A DNA stretch of 64,000 nucleotides from Pseudomarimonas salicorniae (GCF_023156535.1 NZ_JALNMH010000003.1:62001-126000), one strand, 5' to 3'. Numbered from the stretch's first letter, positions 30,939-40,570 are shown. Notes: generated by a model not told the origin, from the sequence alone. Numbers and translations: made by a program.

Positions 30939-32060
30939 TCAGCTCGCGCACTCGACCAGCTCCCGCAGCAGCCCGCACACCCGATCCACCTCGTCTTCAC
31001 CCATCGCCGAATGCAGGGGCACGGCCAGACAGCGGCGGCCGACGTTCTCGGTGACCGTCAGGGCGCCGTGGCGATGGCGCCCGCGGTGGAACGGCAGGTG
31101 ATGGACCGGGGTGAAGTAGGTGTTGCAGCCGATGCCCTCGGCGCGCAGCGCCCGGATCAGGCCGTCGCGGCGGTCGGCGAGGCGGGGGGCAAGGCGCAGT
31201 GGCCAGGTGAACCAGGCGATCCGCTGGTTTGCGGCTGCCGGAGCAGGCAGTTCGAAGCGCTCATCGTCCTGCAGGCGCTCCCGATACAGCGCGGCGACCC
31301 GCTCGCGGCGCGCCATCGAGGCCTCCAGGCGCTTCAACTGGACCATGCCCAGCGCCGCATGCCACTCCGACAGTCGGGCGCTGTGGCCGGGGCGGTCCAC
31401 TATGGCGGTCCCGCTGAGCGGGTCGTTGCCCTGGTTGCGCAGCTGGCGGGCGCGCAGGACCAGGTCCGGGTCGTCCATGACCAGCATGCCGCCTTCGCCC
31501 ACGGAGACCGGCTTGTTCGGATAGAAGGCGAAACAGGCGATATCGCCGTGGCGGCCCACGGGGCCTGACTCATCACGCGCCCCGGCCGCTTCGCAGGCAT
31601 CGTCGACGACGCGCAGGCGGTGGCCCTCCGCGATAACCTGCAGTGCAGGCATCGGCGCGGGCCGACCGAACAGGTGCACCGGCATGATGGCGCGGGTGTT
31701 CGGCCCGACCACCGCATCGACCGAATCCGGGTCGATGTTCAGCGTCACTGGGTCGACATCAACCAGCACCGGATGCGCGCCGGCGCCGAGGATGGCGTTG
31801 ACCGGACCGACGAAGGTGTAGGCGGGAACGATTACCTCGTCACCCGGACCGATCCCCAAGGCCTCGAGCGCGATCTGCAGGGCCATCGTTCCCGAGCTGA
31901 CGCCGACGCCGTGGGCGCGGCCAGCGAGCGCTGCCATCCCATCCTCGAACTGCCGTAGCGCCGGACCCACGCTCCAGCGCCGGCTGCGCAGCACGGCGAG
32001 CAGGGCCTCGGCCTCGGCCTCGTCGTACTCGGGACAGGCCAGCGGGATCTCAGCCTGCAT
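30939..32060 (-). CDS. DegT/DnrJ/EryC1-family PLP-dependent sugar aminotransferase
   Basis: A 373-residue aminotransferase that would transfer an amino group to a keto-sugar nucleotide. The PLP-binding Lys183 lies in FYPNKPVSVGEGG, and the family motifs SSGTMALQIAL, EVIVPAYTF and VVDDACEAAG are present. Start chosen at the ATG giving MQAEIPLACPEYD; it overlaps the end of the upstream NeuC-like gene by 11 bases. The pair suggests synthesis of a diamino or nonulosonic sugar (LegC-like role), but no synthase or CMP-transferase gene is in this window. Confidence 0.88.
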   Translation of the reverse strand: MQAEIPLACPEYDEAEAEALLAVLRSRRWSVGPALRQFEDGMAALAGRAHGVGVSSGTMALQIALEALGIGPGDEVIVPAYTFVGPVNAILGAGAHPVLVDVDPVTLNIDPDSVDAVVGPNTRAIMPVHLFGRPAPMPALQVIAEGHRLRVVDDACEAAGARDESGPVGRHGDIACFAFYPNKPVSVGEGGMLVMDDPDLVLRARQLRNQGNDPLSGTAIVDRPGHSARLSEWHAALGMVQLKRLEASMARRERVAALYRERLQDDERFELPAPAAANQRIAWFTWPLRLAPRLADRRDGLIRALRAEGIGCNTYFTPVHHLPFHRGRHRHGALTVTENVGRRCLAVPLHSAMGEDEVDRVCGLLRELVECAS

Positions 32061-33243
32061 GATCGAAGGCCTCCTCGCCACGGCGCAGAGGGAGGGCGCG
32101 CTTGCGCAGCAGGCGGGCGTCCAGCGGCACGCGGCGCAGCACCTCGACGATGCGCTCGGCGGCGTGTCCGTCGCCATAGGGGCTCTGCATGCCGTCGAGC
32201 GAGGCGCGGAACGCCGGATCCAGGGCGCGGGACAGGGCCTCGCGAATGGCTGCGGGCTCGGCCGGTGCGTCGAGAATGTTCGCGGCGCGCTCGCGACCGG
32301 CCTGGCGCTCGCCGATATTGACGCAGGGCAGGGAAAGGGAGGGGCTCTCCATGATTCCGCTGCTGGAGTTGCCGACCAGGGCGGCGGCCGCGTGCAGCAG
32401 CGCCCAGTACTCGCGGTGCTCGAGGTTGACGAAGACCCTTGCCCGCTCGCGCCCCGCGCAGAAGGCCTCGGCCTGGCGGATGATCGCCTCGCGACCGGCG
32501 TCGGCATTGGGGAAGCAGAAGGCCAGGGGGTGGGCACAGTCCTGCAGCGCCTCGAACAGACTGGCCGATTCCGCTGCCGGGTCGCGCAGCAGGGTGACCG
32601 GATGCCAGGCCACCACCACCGGAGCCAGGTCGTCACCCAGTCCCCAGCGCGCCAGAAGCGGTACGGGGTCGGGCAGGGCACCTAGGTGCAGGTGGTCGAG
32701 CGAGGGCGCGCCCACCCGATGCACCCGCCAGGCTTCTTCACCCATCGCCAGCACCCGGCGCCGCGCCTGCTCGGTCGGCACGAAGTGCAGATGCGAGAGC
32801 TTGGTCAGCGCATGGCGCACGGCATCGTCCACAGCGCCCTCGGAGATCTCGCCGCCCTCGATATGGGCGATGGGAATGCGCAGGGCGAGGGCCACCGAAG
32901 CGGGCGCAAGCATCTCGTAGCGGTCGGCGATCAGCAGCAGCAGGTCGGGACGCTCGCGGTCCAGCCAATCGGCCAGGGACAGGGTGGCAAGGCCGATGGT
33001 CTTGGCCATACCGAGATCGCTGTCGGAGTCCAGCAGGCATTCCAGCCGGGCAGCCAGCGGGAATCCATCCTCGGCGAAGCGCCGCCAGGTCTCGCCGAAG
33101 CGCGGCGAGCCATGCGCGCCCAGCGCCACCGGCAGCAGCTCGACATCCTCTGCAGCCTGCAGGCCCTTCATGACGTGATAGAGGTGGCCGTAGTCGGCGC
33201 GCGAGGTGCTGACGACGGCAATGCGACGGCGGGCTGGGCTCAT
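32050..33243 (-). CDS. neuC: UDP-N-acetylglucosamine 2-epimerase (hydrolysing), NeuC/LegG type
   Basis: A 397-residue GT-B-fold hydrolysing epimerase. Recognisable are the N-terminal VVSTSRADYGHL, LLIADRYEMLA, IAHIEGGEISEGAVDD, and the C-terminal GNSSSGIMESPSL with the following VNIGERQAGR. These enzymes release ManNAc (or its 6-deoxy-diacetamido analogue) from UDP sugars for sialic or legionaminic acid. It overlaps the aminotransferase gene downstream. Whether it acts on UDP-GlcNAc or UDP-diNAc-bacillosamine cannot be told. Confidence 0.87.
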   Translation of the reverse strand: MSPARRRIAVVSTSRADYGHLYHVMKGLQAAEDVELLPVALGAHGSPRFGETWRRFAEDGFPLAARLECLLDSDSDLGMAKTIGLATLSLADWLDRERPDLLLLIADRYEMLAPASVALALRIPIAHIEGGEISEGAVDDAVRHALTKLSHLHFVPTEQARRRVLAMGEEAWRVHRVGAPSLDHLHLGALPDPVPLLARWGLGDDLAPVVVAWHPVTLLRDPAAESASLFEALQDCAHPLAFCFPNADAGREAIIRQAEAFCAGRERARVFVNLEHREYWALLHAAAALVGNSSSGIMESPSLSLPCVNIGERQAGRERAANILDAPAEPAAIREALSRALDPAFRASLDGMQSPYGDGHAAERIVEVLRRVPLDARLLRKRALPLRRGEEAFDHAG

Positions 33244-33364
33244 CGGACAGGAAGGCGACTAAGGGCGCCCGAGTGTAGCGAGCCCTGCGCGTGATCAAGT
33301 GCGGGCTGCGTCAACACCGCGCCTTGGCGATAATGCGGGGCTGCCCCGACGCCCGCGAGCCCTG

Positions 33365-35068
33365 ATGACCCCCCTGCGCACCGCCCTGCTTGCCGTCCTT
33401 GCCACCACCGCGCTGCCCGCCACGGCCGCCGACTGGCTGGTCGAGGTGACCGCCGAGGCGGGGATCGACTTCCGCTACGAGCACGGCGGCCGCGGCGAGT
33501 TCTATTTTCCCGAGATCATGGGCGCGGGCATCGGAGTGCTCGATGCCGACGGCGACGGCCTGATGGACCTGTACCTGGTTCAGGGTGGCGATATCGGGCC
33601 CGGCATCGATCCCGGGAAGCGGAAGCAGGGTGATCGGCTTCTGCTCAACCGCGGCAGCCGCGGCAGCGACGGCCGCTGGAACTGGAGGTTCGAGGACGCC
33701 ACCGAGGCCTCGGGCATCCGCGCCCGCGGCTATGGCATGGGCGTGGCAGTCGGCGACATCGATGGCGACGGCGATGACGATCTGTACGTGCTGAACTTCG
33801 GCGCCAACCAGCTCTGGCGGAATGACGGCAAGGGCCGCTTCACCGACATTACCGCCAGCGCAGGCGTCGGCGATCCACGCTGGAGCGTCTCGGCGAGCTT
33901 CGCCGACCTCGACGGCGACGGCCTGCCGGAGCTGTACGTCGCCAACTATGTCGACTACGACTTCGATACACACAAGCGCTGCCGTTCCCCGGGCGGTGGG
34001 GAGATCGACTATTGCTCGCCCTCGGCCTACCCGCCGGTGGCCGACAGCCTGTATCGCAACCTGGGCGACGGGCGCTTCGAGGACGTCAGCGAAGCCTCCG
34101 GCATCGCCGGACAGAAGGGGCCAGGGCTTGGCGTCGTCGCGCTCGACGTCAACGGTGACGGACGCCGCGATCTCTACGTCGCCAACGACGGCAGGCCGAA
34201 CTTCCTCTGGATCAACCAGGGCGGGCTGCGCTTCGTCGACGATGCCGTGCTGGCCGGCGCCGCAGTCAACGCAGATGGTGCCGCGGAAGCCGGCATGGGC
34301 ATCGCAGTAGCCGATGTCGACCGCAACGGCCACGAGGACCTGTTCGTCACCCATATGCGCAACGAGAGCAACACGCTCTACCTCGGCGTCGGTCAGGGCT
34401 GGTTCGAGGACCGCACCGCGCGCGCCGGCCTTGCCGCCAGCAGCCTCGGCTTCACCGGCTTCGGCACCGCCTTCGTCGACCTCGACCTCGACGGCTGGGA
34501 GGACATCGTCATCGCCAACGGCGGGGTCATCATCGAGCCCGATCCGCTGCCCGCCGAGCGCGGCTTCCCCTACCTGCAGACCGATCAGGTCTACCTGCAC
34601 AACGGCCGCGGCGGCGAGCAGGCCGCCTTCGCCGAGAAGAGCACCGAGGCCGGCGCCGCCCTTCGCGTGCGCGGCGTGACCCGGGGCCTGGCCGTGGCCG
34701 ATTTCGACAACGACGGCCGACCGGATATCGCGCTGGGCAACATCAACGGCCCGGCCCGCCTGCTTGCCCACCGCGGCGGGGCGGGGCGGCACTGGCTCGG
34801 CCTCGACCTGCGCGACAGCAAAGGGCGGCGCATCGACGGCGCCATCGTCAGCCGCACCGGTCCGGCTGCGCCACTGCGCCGCAGCCGCCGCGACGGTTCC
34901 TATGCCTCGGCCCAGGACCCGCGGGTCTGGTTCGGCCTCGGCGAAGACTCTGTGCCAGTGGATCTTCTGGTGAAGTGGCCGGACGGGCGCAGCGAACGAT
35001 TCGACGGCCTGGCTGTTGATCGCTATCACCGGCTGCAGGCGGGGCAGGGCAAGGAGGCGGCGCAATGA
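33365..35068 (+). CDS. CRTAC1 family protein, secreted form (FG-GAP + ASPIC/UnbV)
   Basis: A 567-residue protein with a cleavable signal peptide (ends near ATA-ADWLVEV). FG-GAP repeats with Asp-rich loops (DADGDGLMDLYLV, DIDGDGDDDLYVL, DLDGDGLPELYVA, DVNGDGRRDLYVA) form a propeller, followed by an ASPIC/UnbV domain (about 475-555, HWLGLDLRDSKGRRIDGAIV to LLVKWPDGRSE). It is a paralogue of the gene ending at 30088, but exported rather than membrane-anchored. I start it at the ATG directly before the signal peptide. Its stop overlaps the next ATG (ATGA). Confidence 0.88.
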   Translation: MTPLRTALLAVLATTALPATAADWLVEVTAEAGIDFRYEHGGRGEFYFPEIMGAGIGVLDADGDGLMDLYLVQGGDIGPGIDPGKRKQGDRLLLNRGSRGSDGRWNWRFEDATEASGIRARGYGMGVAVGDIDGDGDDDLYVLNFGANQLWRNDGKGRFTDITASAGVGDPRWSVSASFADLDGDGLPELYVANYVDYDFDTHKRCRSPGGGEIDYCSPSAYPPVADSLYRNLGDGRFEDVSEASGIAGQKGPGLGVVALDVNGDGRRDLYVANDGRPNFLWINQGGLRFVDDAVLAGAAVNADGAAEAGMGIAVADVDRNGHEDLFVTHMRNESNTLYLGVGQGWFEDRTARAGLAASSLGFTGFGTAFVDLDLDGWEDIVIANGGVIIEPDPLPAERGFPYLQTDQVYLHNGRGGEQAAFAEKSTEAGAALRVRGVTRGLAVADFDNDGRPDIALGNINGPARLLAHRGGAGRHWLGLDLRDSKGRRIDGAIVSRTGPAAPLRRSRRDGSYASAQDPRVWFGLGEDSVPVDLLVKWPDGRSERFDGLAVDRYHRLQAGQGKEAAQ

Positions 35069-36642
35069 GCGTGCGATCGTTCGCCGCACGCGGTCTTCTG
35101 GCGACGCTGCTCTGCGTTGCCGCCCTCGGCGCGCTGGCCGACGAGGCTGGGCTGGCCAGACTCGATGCCTCCGTGCGCGCCGCCATCGAGCAGGCCGAGG
35201 CTCGTGTCGATGCGCTGCCCAAGGAGGCCAAGCCGGCCGCGCGCGCCGATGCGCTGGAGCAGCTGGCCAAGGTGCTGCTGGCCCACGACCAGTACGAAGC
35301 CGCCACATCGGCCTTCGACCGGGCGCTGGCGCTGGCCCCGCAGCGCTTCTCCCTGCATTACCTGCGCGCCCTGTCGCGGCTCAGCATGGGTGATGTCGAC
35401 GCGGCGATGACCGGCTTCGACCGTGCCCTTGCCCTGAACAGCGGCTACGTCGCCGGCTGGCTCCGCCGTGGAGAGCTGCGGCTTTCGCGCGGCAACCTCG
35501 AAGGCGCCCGGGCGGACTTCGATCAGGCCCAGGCGCTCGACCCGCAGTCCGCCGCTGCCCTCGCCGGCTTGGGGCGCACTGCCCTGCAGGCGGGTCAGCT
35601 CGAGGAGGCGGCGGAAAAGCTCACAGAGGCGCTGCGCCGCGCACCCGGCGCCGGCCGGCTGCGTACGCCGCTGGCCCTGGCCCTGCGCCAGCTTGGCCGC
35701 ACCGACGAGGCGCGCGCCGTGCTCGCCGAGCGCAATGACGAAGCGCTGCCGTTCGCGGATCCGGTGTTCGAGGCGGTCGCCTCGCTGCGCCGCAATCCGG
35801 CGCTGATCTATGAGGAGGGCCGTCAGCTGGCCGAACGCGGGAATCTTCCCGCCGCCCTGAAGGCCCTCGGCGAGGCTGTGGCACTGGCCCCGGAAGAACC
35901 GGTGTTCCTGACCGAGCATGGCCGCGTGCTGTTGATGGCGGGCCAGGTCGACGAGGCCGAGAAGGCGCTCGGTCGCGCGACCGGGCTGGCCCCGCGCCAG
36001 CCCCTGGCCGCCGAGCTCCACGCCCGGGTCGCGCTGGCGCGCGGCGACGCCGATGCGGCCCGCAGCCGGCTTCAGCGAGCGCTGGAACTGATCCCCGAGG
36101 CCGACGACCTGCGGGTAGAACTGGCCCGGCTCGAGTTCCGTCAGGGCAGCTACGAAGCCGCCGCCAGGGCCTTTGACGCGCTCGCCTCACGGGTCGAGGG
36201 CGCCGAGCTGTCCTATGCGCGTTACTGGGGCGGCCTCGCCCATGCCCTGGCCGGCGACTGCGCCAAGGCACAGGCATCGCTGCGGGACGTCTTCGACGCC
36301 TCGGGCGGACGCGACGGCTGGGCCATGCTCGGCCTCGCCCGGCTCGGCGCCCTGTGTCCCGCCGATGCTGCCGCGCGCGACCGGGCCCGCGGCTGGGCCG
36401 ACACCCTGCATCGCCAGCACCCCGGCGTCGAAACCGCGGTCACCGCCGCCCTGCACGCCGCCGCCGACGGCGACTTCGAACGCGCCCTGACGCTGCAGCA
36501 GCAGGCGCTGGATGCCGCGGTCGCCGGCGCCGAACGCCTTGAACATGTCGCTTCGCTGAAGGCCACGCTCGAAGGGTATCGCCAGCGCCGCCTGCCCGAG
36601 CGTGCCTACCTCGCCGGCAGCGGCCTGCTCGATATCGACTGA
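35065..36642 (+). CDS. secreted TPR-repeat protein
   Basis: A 525-residue periplasmic protein with a signal peptide (ends near ALA-DEAGLARL) and at least eight TPR units, for example ATSAFDRALALAPQRFSLHY and EKALGRATGLAPRQPLAAEL. No enzymatic motif is seen. It is translationally coupled to the CRTAC1 gene by ATGA overlap, repeating the CRTAC1-plus-TPR theme of the 22-30 kb operon with the domains in separate genes. Confidence 0.85.
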   Translation: MSVRSFAARGLLATLLCVAALGALADEAGLARLDASVRAAIEQAEARVDALPKEAKPAARADALEQLAKVLLAHDQYEAATSAFDRALALAPQRFSLHYLRALSRLSMGDVDAAMTGFDRALALNSGYVAGWLRRGELRLSRGNLEGARADFDQAQALDPQSAAALAGLGRTALQAGQLEEAAEKLTEALRRAPGAGRLRTPLALALRQLGRTDEARAVLAERNDEALPFADPVFEAVASLRRNPALIYEEGRQLAERGNLPAALKALGEAVALAPEEPVFLTEHGRVLLMAGQVDEAEKALGRATGLAPRQPLAAELHARVALARGDADAARSRLQRALELIPEADDLRVELARLEFRQGSYEAAARAFDALASRVEGAELSYARYWGGLAHALAGDCAKAQASLRDVFDASGGRDGWAMLGLARLGALCPADAAARDRARGWADTLHRQHPGVETAVTAALHAAADGDFERALTLQQQALDAAVAGAERLEHVASLKATLEGYRQRRLPERAYLAGSGLLDID

Positions 36643-36755
36643 CTCGGCTTCGCCCCCTGGGTATCGACACTCAGGGCGCATTGCTGCGCGAGCCCCATAC
36701 GGTGTTGCGTTCGCCGTCTCCATGCGGCGTACCGGCGCGGCCCACCCCGAAGCGA

Positions 36756-37754
36756 TCAGGCGTCCCCGCGCGGCGCCCCGCACAGCGCCGCGCGCTGGCC
36801 GGCATCGAGAAAGCTCCAGGCCAGCAGGCGACTGCGCTTGGCGCCCTGGGCCATCGGGATCTCGCGCACCTCGCGCACCGCGCTGCGCTCAAGGCGCGCG
36901 CGCAAGGCGGCCAGATGCTCGGCCTTGGCCACCAGGCTGGTGAACCAGCCGATGCATTCGGGGATCTGCGCGCTTTCCTCGATCATCCGGCGCAGGAAAC
37001 CGGCCTCACCGCCGCTGCACCACAGTTCGTTGGACTGGCCGCCGAAGTTCAGCGCTGGTCGTTTTCCGCGCACCTCGCTGACGCGACCGAGGTTGCGCCA
37101 TTTCCGTCGGCTGCCCTCGGCCGCCTCCGCGGCCGATGCATGGAAGGGTGGATTGCACAGGCTGGCCGCGAAGCGTTCTCCCTCGGCCAGCACGCCCTTG
37201 AACATACTGTTCCGCTGTGACTGGTGACGGAGCTCGATGGCCGCGGCGAACCCCGGATTGTGTCCCAGCGTGCGCCGCGCGATTTCCAGCGCACTGTTGT
37301 CGATATCGCTGCCGACGAAGTGCCAGCCGTACTCCGCGTGCCCGATCAGCGGATAGACCAGATTGGCGCCGACGCCGATATCCAGCACCCGAACCGCCGA
37401 TCCTTGCGGCGGGGCTCCCCCCAGGTCGGCGGCGAGCAGGTCGGCCAGACAGTGAACGTAGTCGGCCCGGCCCGGCACCGGCGGGCAGAGGTAGCCGTCG
37501 GGAAGCTCCCAGCGGCGCACGCCGTATTGCTGATGGAGCAGGGCAGCGTTCAGCGCCCGCACCGACTCTGGCCGCGCAAAATCGATGCTGCGCTCGCCGC
37601 GGGGTGTCGTGACCAGGTGCCGGGCCAGCCCCGGCTCGACGCGCAGCAAGGCATCGAAGTCGTAGCTTCCCTGGTGGCGGTTGCGCGGGTGCAGGCCTAG
37701 GGGGGCGGCCGGCCCGCCACCCTTCGCGCCGCGCAGCGGGGCCTTCCTGCTCAT
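36756..37754 (-). CDS. rlmF: 23S rRNA A1618 N6-methyltransferase
   Basis: A 332-residue SAM-dependent methyltransferase that modifies A1618 of 23S rRNA. The SAM-binding [13 protein letters not shown] and the N6-adenine catalytic motif NPPF (LCNPPFHAS) are clear, as is the RlmF start [14 protein letters not shown] chose the ATG at 37754 (MSRKAPLRG); upstream codons in the same frame are not family-like. It converges on the TPR gene. Confidence 0.92.
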   Translation of the reverse strand: MSRKAPLRGAKGGGPAAPLGLHPRNRHQGSYDFDALLRVEPGLARHLVTTPRGERSIDFARPESVRALNAALLHQQYGVRRWELPDGYLCPPVPGRADYVHCLADLLAADLGGAPPQGSAVRVLDIGVGANLVYPLIGHAEYGWHFVGSDIDNSALEIARRTLGHNPGFAAAIELRHQSQRNSMFKGVLAEGERFAASLCNPPFHASAAEAAEGSRRKWRNLGRVSEVRGKRPALNFGGQSNELWCSGGEAGFLRRMIEESAQIPECIGWFTSLVAKAEHLAALRARLERSAVREVREIPMAQGAKRSRLLAWSFLDAGQRAALCGAPRGDA

Positions 37755-37794
37755 CGATCGATTGCCGGGCGGGGCAGGGCGCGCATGGCCGGAC

Positions 37795-38529
37795 TCAGAA
37801 CCGCTCGCCCACCGGCAGGTAACGCCACTGACCTGCAGGCATTGCCCCCTCGGCGCCCTTGCCAAGCGGGATGCGGCCAATGCGCAGGCGGCGGATACTG
37901 ACTACCGCGAGGCCGACCGCGCTACAGATTTCGCGCAGCTGTCCCGGACGCACTGCCTTGATCGCAAAGCGCAGCCGGGTCTCGTTCTGCCAGCTCACCC
38001 GGCAAGGCGGCAGGCTGCGCCCCGCACGGCTTATACCGGCTGAAAGACGCTGCAGGCCATCCGGGCGCATGTCGCCGGACACCTCGACCACGTACTCATG
38101 CTCGATCAGGTTCGCCTCCTCCGTGAGCCTGCGAATGATCCGCCGGTCCTGGCTCAGCACGACCAGTCCGCTGGCTTCTGCTTCGAGCGGCGCCAGCAGG
38201 GTAAGGCCGTGGAAGTGGCGCTGCAGCGGGCGGACGTCCGAGGGATCCTCCGGCCAGTGCGCCTCCGGCCGCGCCCAGCGCGCCTGCTCACCGGGGCCAA
38301 GCAGGTTCATGCCCGCCGGCTTGTGCAGGAGCAGGGTGGCCGGCTCGACCTCGCTGCGCTCCGCTTCCGCCGCCAGCACGACCTGCTCGTCCGCCACCCG
38401 GTGCTGCGGCGCCTCGACCACCACACCGTCCACCGACACCCACCCGTTGCGGATATAGCGCTCGGCGTCAGCGCGACTGCAGCCGGCGATCTCGGCCACG
38501 CGACGGGAAAGGCGAACGGTGTCGGTCAT
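37795..38529 (-). CDS. RluF-like rRNA pseudouridine synthase homologue with substituted catalytic Asp
   Basis: A 244-residue protein with an N-terminal S4 RNA-binding domain (about residues 4-60) and a pseudouridine-synthase-like domain starting at LLLHKPAG. Where RsuA/RluF enzymes carry the catalytic aspartate in GRLD, this protein reads APLEAEASG, placing Glu116 at the position. The C-terminal [20 protein letters not shown] block that binds the base is kept. It may be inactive, use Glu, or act only as an RNA-binding factor. I recall similar proteins with PLE in other Xanthomonads, so this is probably a subfamily rather than a mutation. Confidence 0.8.
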   Translation of the reverse strand: MTDTVRLSRRVAEIAGCSRADAERYIRNGWVSVDGVVVEAPQHRVADEQVVLAAEAERSEVEPATLLLHKPAGMNLLGPGEQARWARPEAHWPEDPSDVRPLQRHFHGLTLLAPLEAEASGLVVLSQDRRIIRRLTEEANLIEHEYVVEVSGDMRPDGLQRLSAGISRAGRSLPPCRVSWQNETRLRFAIKAVRPGQLREICSAVGLAVVSIRRLRIGRIPLGKGAEGAMPAGQWRYLPVGERF

Positions 38530-38671
38530 CTAGAGGCCAGTCGGTTGCGGGCCGGCAGTGTAACGCCGCCTGCCTGACCCGCGCCGGCGACACCCGGCAC
38601 GCCGTCCCCGCGATCGCAGCCCCAATGATGGCCGCCGGAATGCTGGACACCGGCGAGGGACAGCATCGGGC

Positions 38672-39010
38672 GCGAAGCAGACATTCATAGGGTGCGGCTG
38701 GCCGCACCGGGCGTACCGTCCGAACGCCCGTCTCGGTGCGTCCAAGACGCACCCTATGGGGCTTCGCCGACGCCCAAGGAGGCCCGACTGTGGGAGCGCC
38801 CTTGGGCGCGACCGCGGAAATCCGCTCTGGCCGCGGTCTGTGGTGAATGCGTAGCGTCGCGGTCGCGCCCAAGGGCGCTCCCACAATTTGACTGCGGCAA
38901 GGTCTGCTTTGCAGCGCAAGCCGGACCTGGCAGCGACGTTGCGTGTAGGAGCCAGCTTGCTGGCGATCGTTCCGTCCGGGGCGCCTATCGCCAGCAAGCT
39001 GGCTCCTACA
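38672..39010. repeat. composite repeat A-B-C, copy 2
   Basis: The best-preserved copy. Module A (from 38672) opens with CATAGGGTGCGGCTGGCCGC and closes with the complementary GCACCCTATG near 38755. Module B (38790-38884) is the GTGGGAGCGCCC palindrome, and module C (38944-39010) is the GTAGGAGCCAGC REP. It occupies the gap between the RluF-like gene and the quinone oxidoreductase gene, both on the minus strand. I see no gene in 38530-39051. Confidence 0.88.
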
Positions 39011-39051
39011 GCGGGGCCGGGGCGAATGCGCACTTCGCGCCCAAACCCAGC

Positions 39052-40047
39052 CTAGCCGACCTCCTGCGGCAGTACGACCAGCTTGCCCAGCGCCTGGCGG
39101 TCGAGCATGGCCTGCAGGGCGGCAGGGGCCTCGTCGAGGCGGTAGCGGCGGGAGATGTGCGGGCGGATCCTGCCGGTGGCGAGCCAGGCGAACAGCTGCT
39201 TCATGTTGGCGACGTTGAGCTCGGGCTCGCGCTTGACGAACTCGCCCCAGAACACGCCGACCAGGGCGCTGCCCTTGAGCAGCAGCAGGTTGATCGGAAT
39301 CTTCGGGATGCTGCCGCCGGCAAAGCCGACCACCAGATAGCGGCCACCCCAGCCGACGCAGCGCAGGGCGGTTTCGGCGACATCGCCGCCCACCGGGTCG
39401 TAGACGATGTCCACGCCGCGGCCGCCGGTCAGCGCCTTGACCTGATCGCGAAGGTCGCCCGAGGTGTAATCCAGAACTTCATCGGCGCCGTGGGCCCGTG
39501 CGGCCTCGCGCTTGGCTTCGCTGGACGCGCCGGCGATCACCCGCAGGCCGAGCAGCTTGCCGATCTCCACCGCGGCCAGACCCACACCACCGCCGGCACC
39601 GAGCACCAGCAGGGTTTCGCCCTCGCGCGCGGCGGCGCGATCCTTGATCGCATGCAGCGAGGTGCCATAGGTCAGCACGAAGCTGCCGGCCAACTCCAGC
39701 GCACCATCGTCGATGTCCGGCGGTAGCGGAATCGTGTTCGCCTCATCGACGGCGATTTCCTGCGCGTAGGCGCCGAACGGGGCGATGGCCACGACCTTGT
39801 CGCCGACCTTGAGACGCTTGACCTCGGCACCCACGGCGATCACCTCGCCGGACAGCTCGCCGCCCGGCGAGAACGGGAACTCCGGCCGGAACTGGTACTT
39901 GCCCGCCACCATCAGGGCATCGGGGTAGTTCACCGCCGCCACCCGCGTGCGCACCAGCACCTGGCGCGGGCCGGGCGTGGGGGAGGGCATATCCTGCAGT
40001 TGCAGCGAATCGGGCGTGCCCCAGGCGTTGCAGATGATGGCTTTCAT
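39052..40047 (-). CDS. zinc-independent NADPH:quinone oxidoreductase-family protein
   Basis: A 331-residue medium-chain reductase of the quinone oxidoreductase branch. The NADPH-binding GAGGGVGLAAVEIGKLLG and the VVYDPVGGDV-type loop (DIVYDPVGGDV) are present; structural and catalytic zinc cysteines are absent. It would reduce quinones or activated alkenes with NADPH. It lies 523 bp after the IclR gene on the same strand, separated by repeats, so it is probably a separate unit. Confidence 0.88.
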   Translation of the reverse strand: MKAIICNAWGTPDSLQLQDMPSPTPGPRQVLVRTRVAAVNYPDALMVAGKYQFRPEFPFSPGGELSGEVIAVGAEVKRLKVGDKVVAIAPFGAYAQEIAVDEANTIPLPPDIDDGALELAGSFVLTYGTSLHAIKDRAAAREGETLLVLGAGGGVGLAAVEIGKLLGLRVIAGASSEAKREAARAHGADEVLDYTSGDLRDQVKALTGGRGVDIVYDPVGGDVAETALRCVGWGGRYLVVGFAGGSIPKIPINLLLLKGSALVGVFWGEFVKREPELNVANMKQLFAWLATGRIRPHISRRYRLDEAPAALQAMLDRQALGKLVVLPQEVG

Positions 40048-40169
40048 TGGGAGTCCTCCAGGGAGTTGGAAAGGGAGCAGCGACCGTGCCAGCGCGCGTT
40101 CGCGCAGGCCGACCTGGTGAAGGGATGGATCCGGCCCTGCCCGCGGCGCAGCAATCCCGCGCGCTCTTC

Positions 40170-40264
40170 GTAGGAGCGGACATGGCCGCGACCGGCGCGC
40201 CGCGGTTGCACCGCAAACCGTGGCCAGAGTGGAAGTCTGCGGTCGCGGCCCTGTCCGCTCCTAC
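40170..40264. repeat. REP-type palindrome, family D (GTAGGAGCGGACATGGCCGC)
   Basis: The left arm GTAGGAGCGGACATGGCCGC plus GAC is matched by GTCGCGGCCCTGTCCGCTCC plus TAC at 40242-40264, with one mismatch in the stem. It shares the GTAGGAGC head with families B and C but has a different stem. It lies between the oxidoreductase start and the IclR gene. Confidence 0.8.
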
Positions 40265-40361
40265 AGTTGAAGGGCTGCAGCGCTTCGATGATTGACCAGC
40301 TTCCGCAGTCCGCAGTGCGCGCCCAAGCGCCGCCAAGGCGTTGCAGCCTCGCGCGCTTTTC

Positions 40362-40445
40362 GTAGGAGCGGACATGGCCGCGACCGCAGCGTCGCAGTTC
40401 CACTGAAGACTGTGGCCAGTTCGAGTCTCTGTGGGAGGGGGCTTG
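40362..40445. repeat. REP half-unit of family D joined to a GTGGGAGGGGGCTTGCCCC unit
   Basis: A second GTAGGAGCGGACATGGCCGC arm starts at 40362, without its closing arm. About 65 bp on, GTGGGAGGGGGCTTGCCCC begins at 40430, the head and stem of yet another family with the same GTGGGAG start. The remainder of 40048-40570 shows no gene. Confidence 0.65.
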
Positions 40446-40570
40446 CCCCAGACCGCGGCGCATCGGACCCACCCCGGACCGCAGCCAGCCCAAGACACCG
40501 CATCCGCGATCCACTCCGCCTTTGCACCACGACACGTTGATCAACACGTCCATTAACCGCCCGCCACGGC

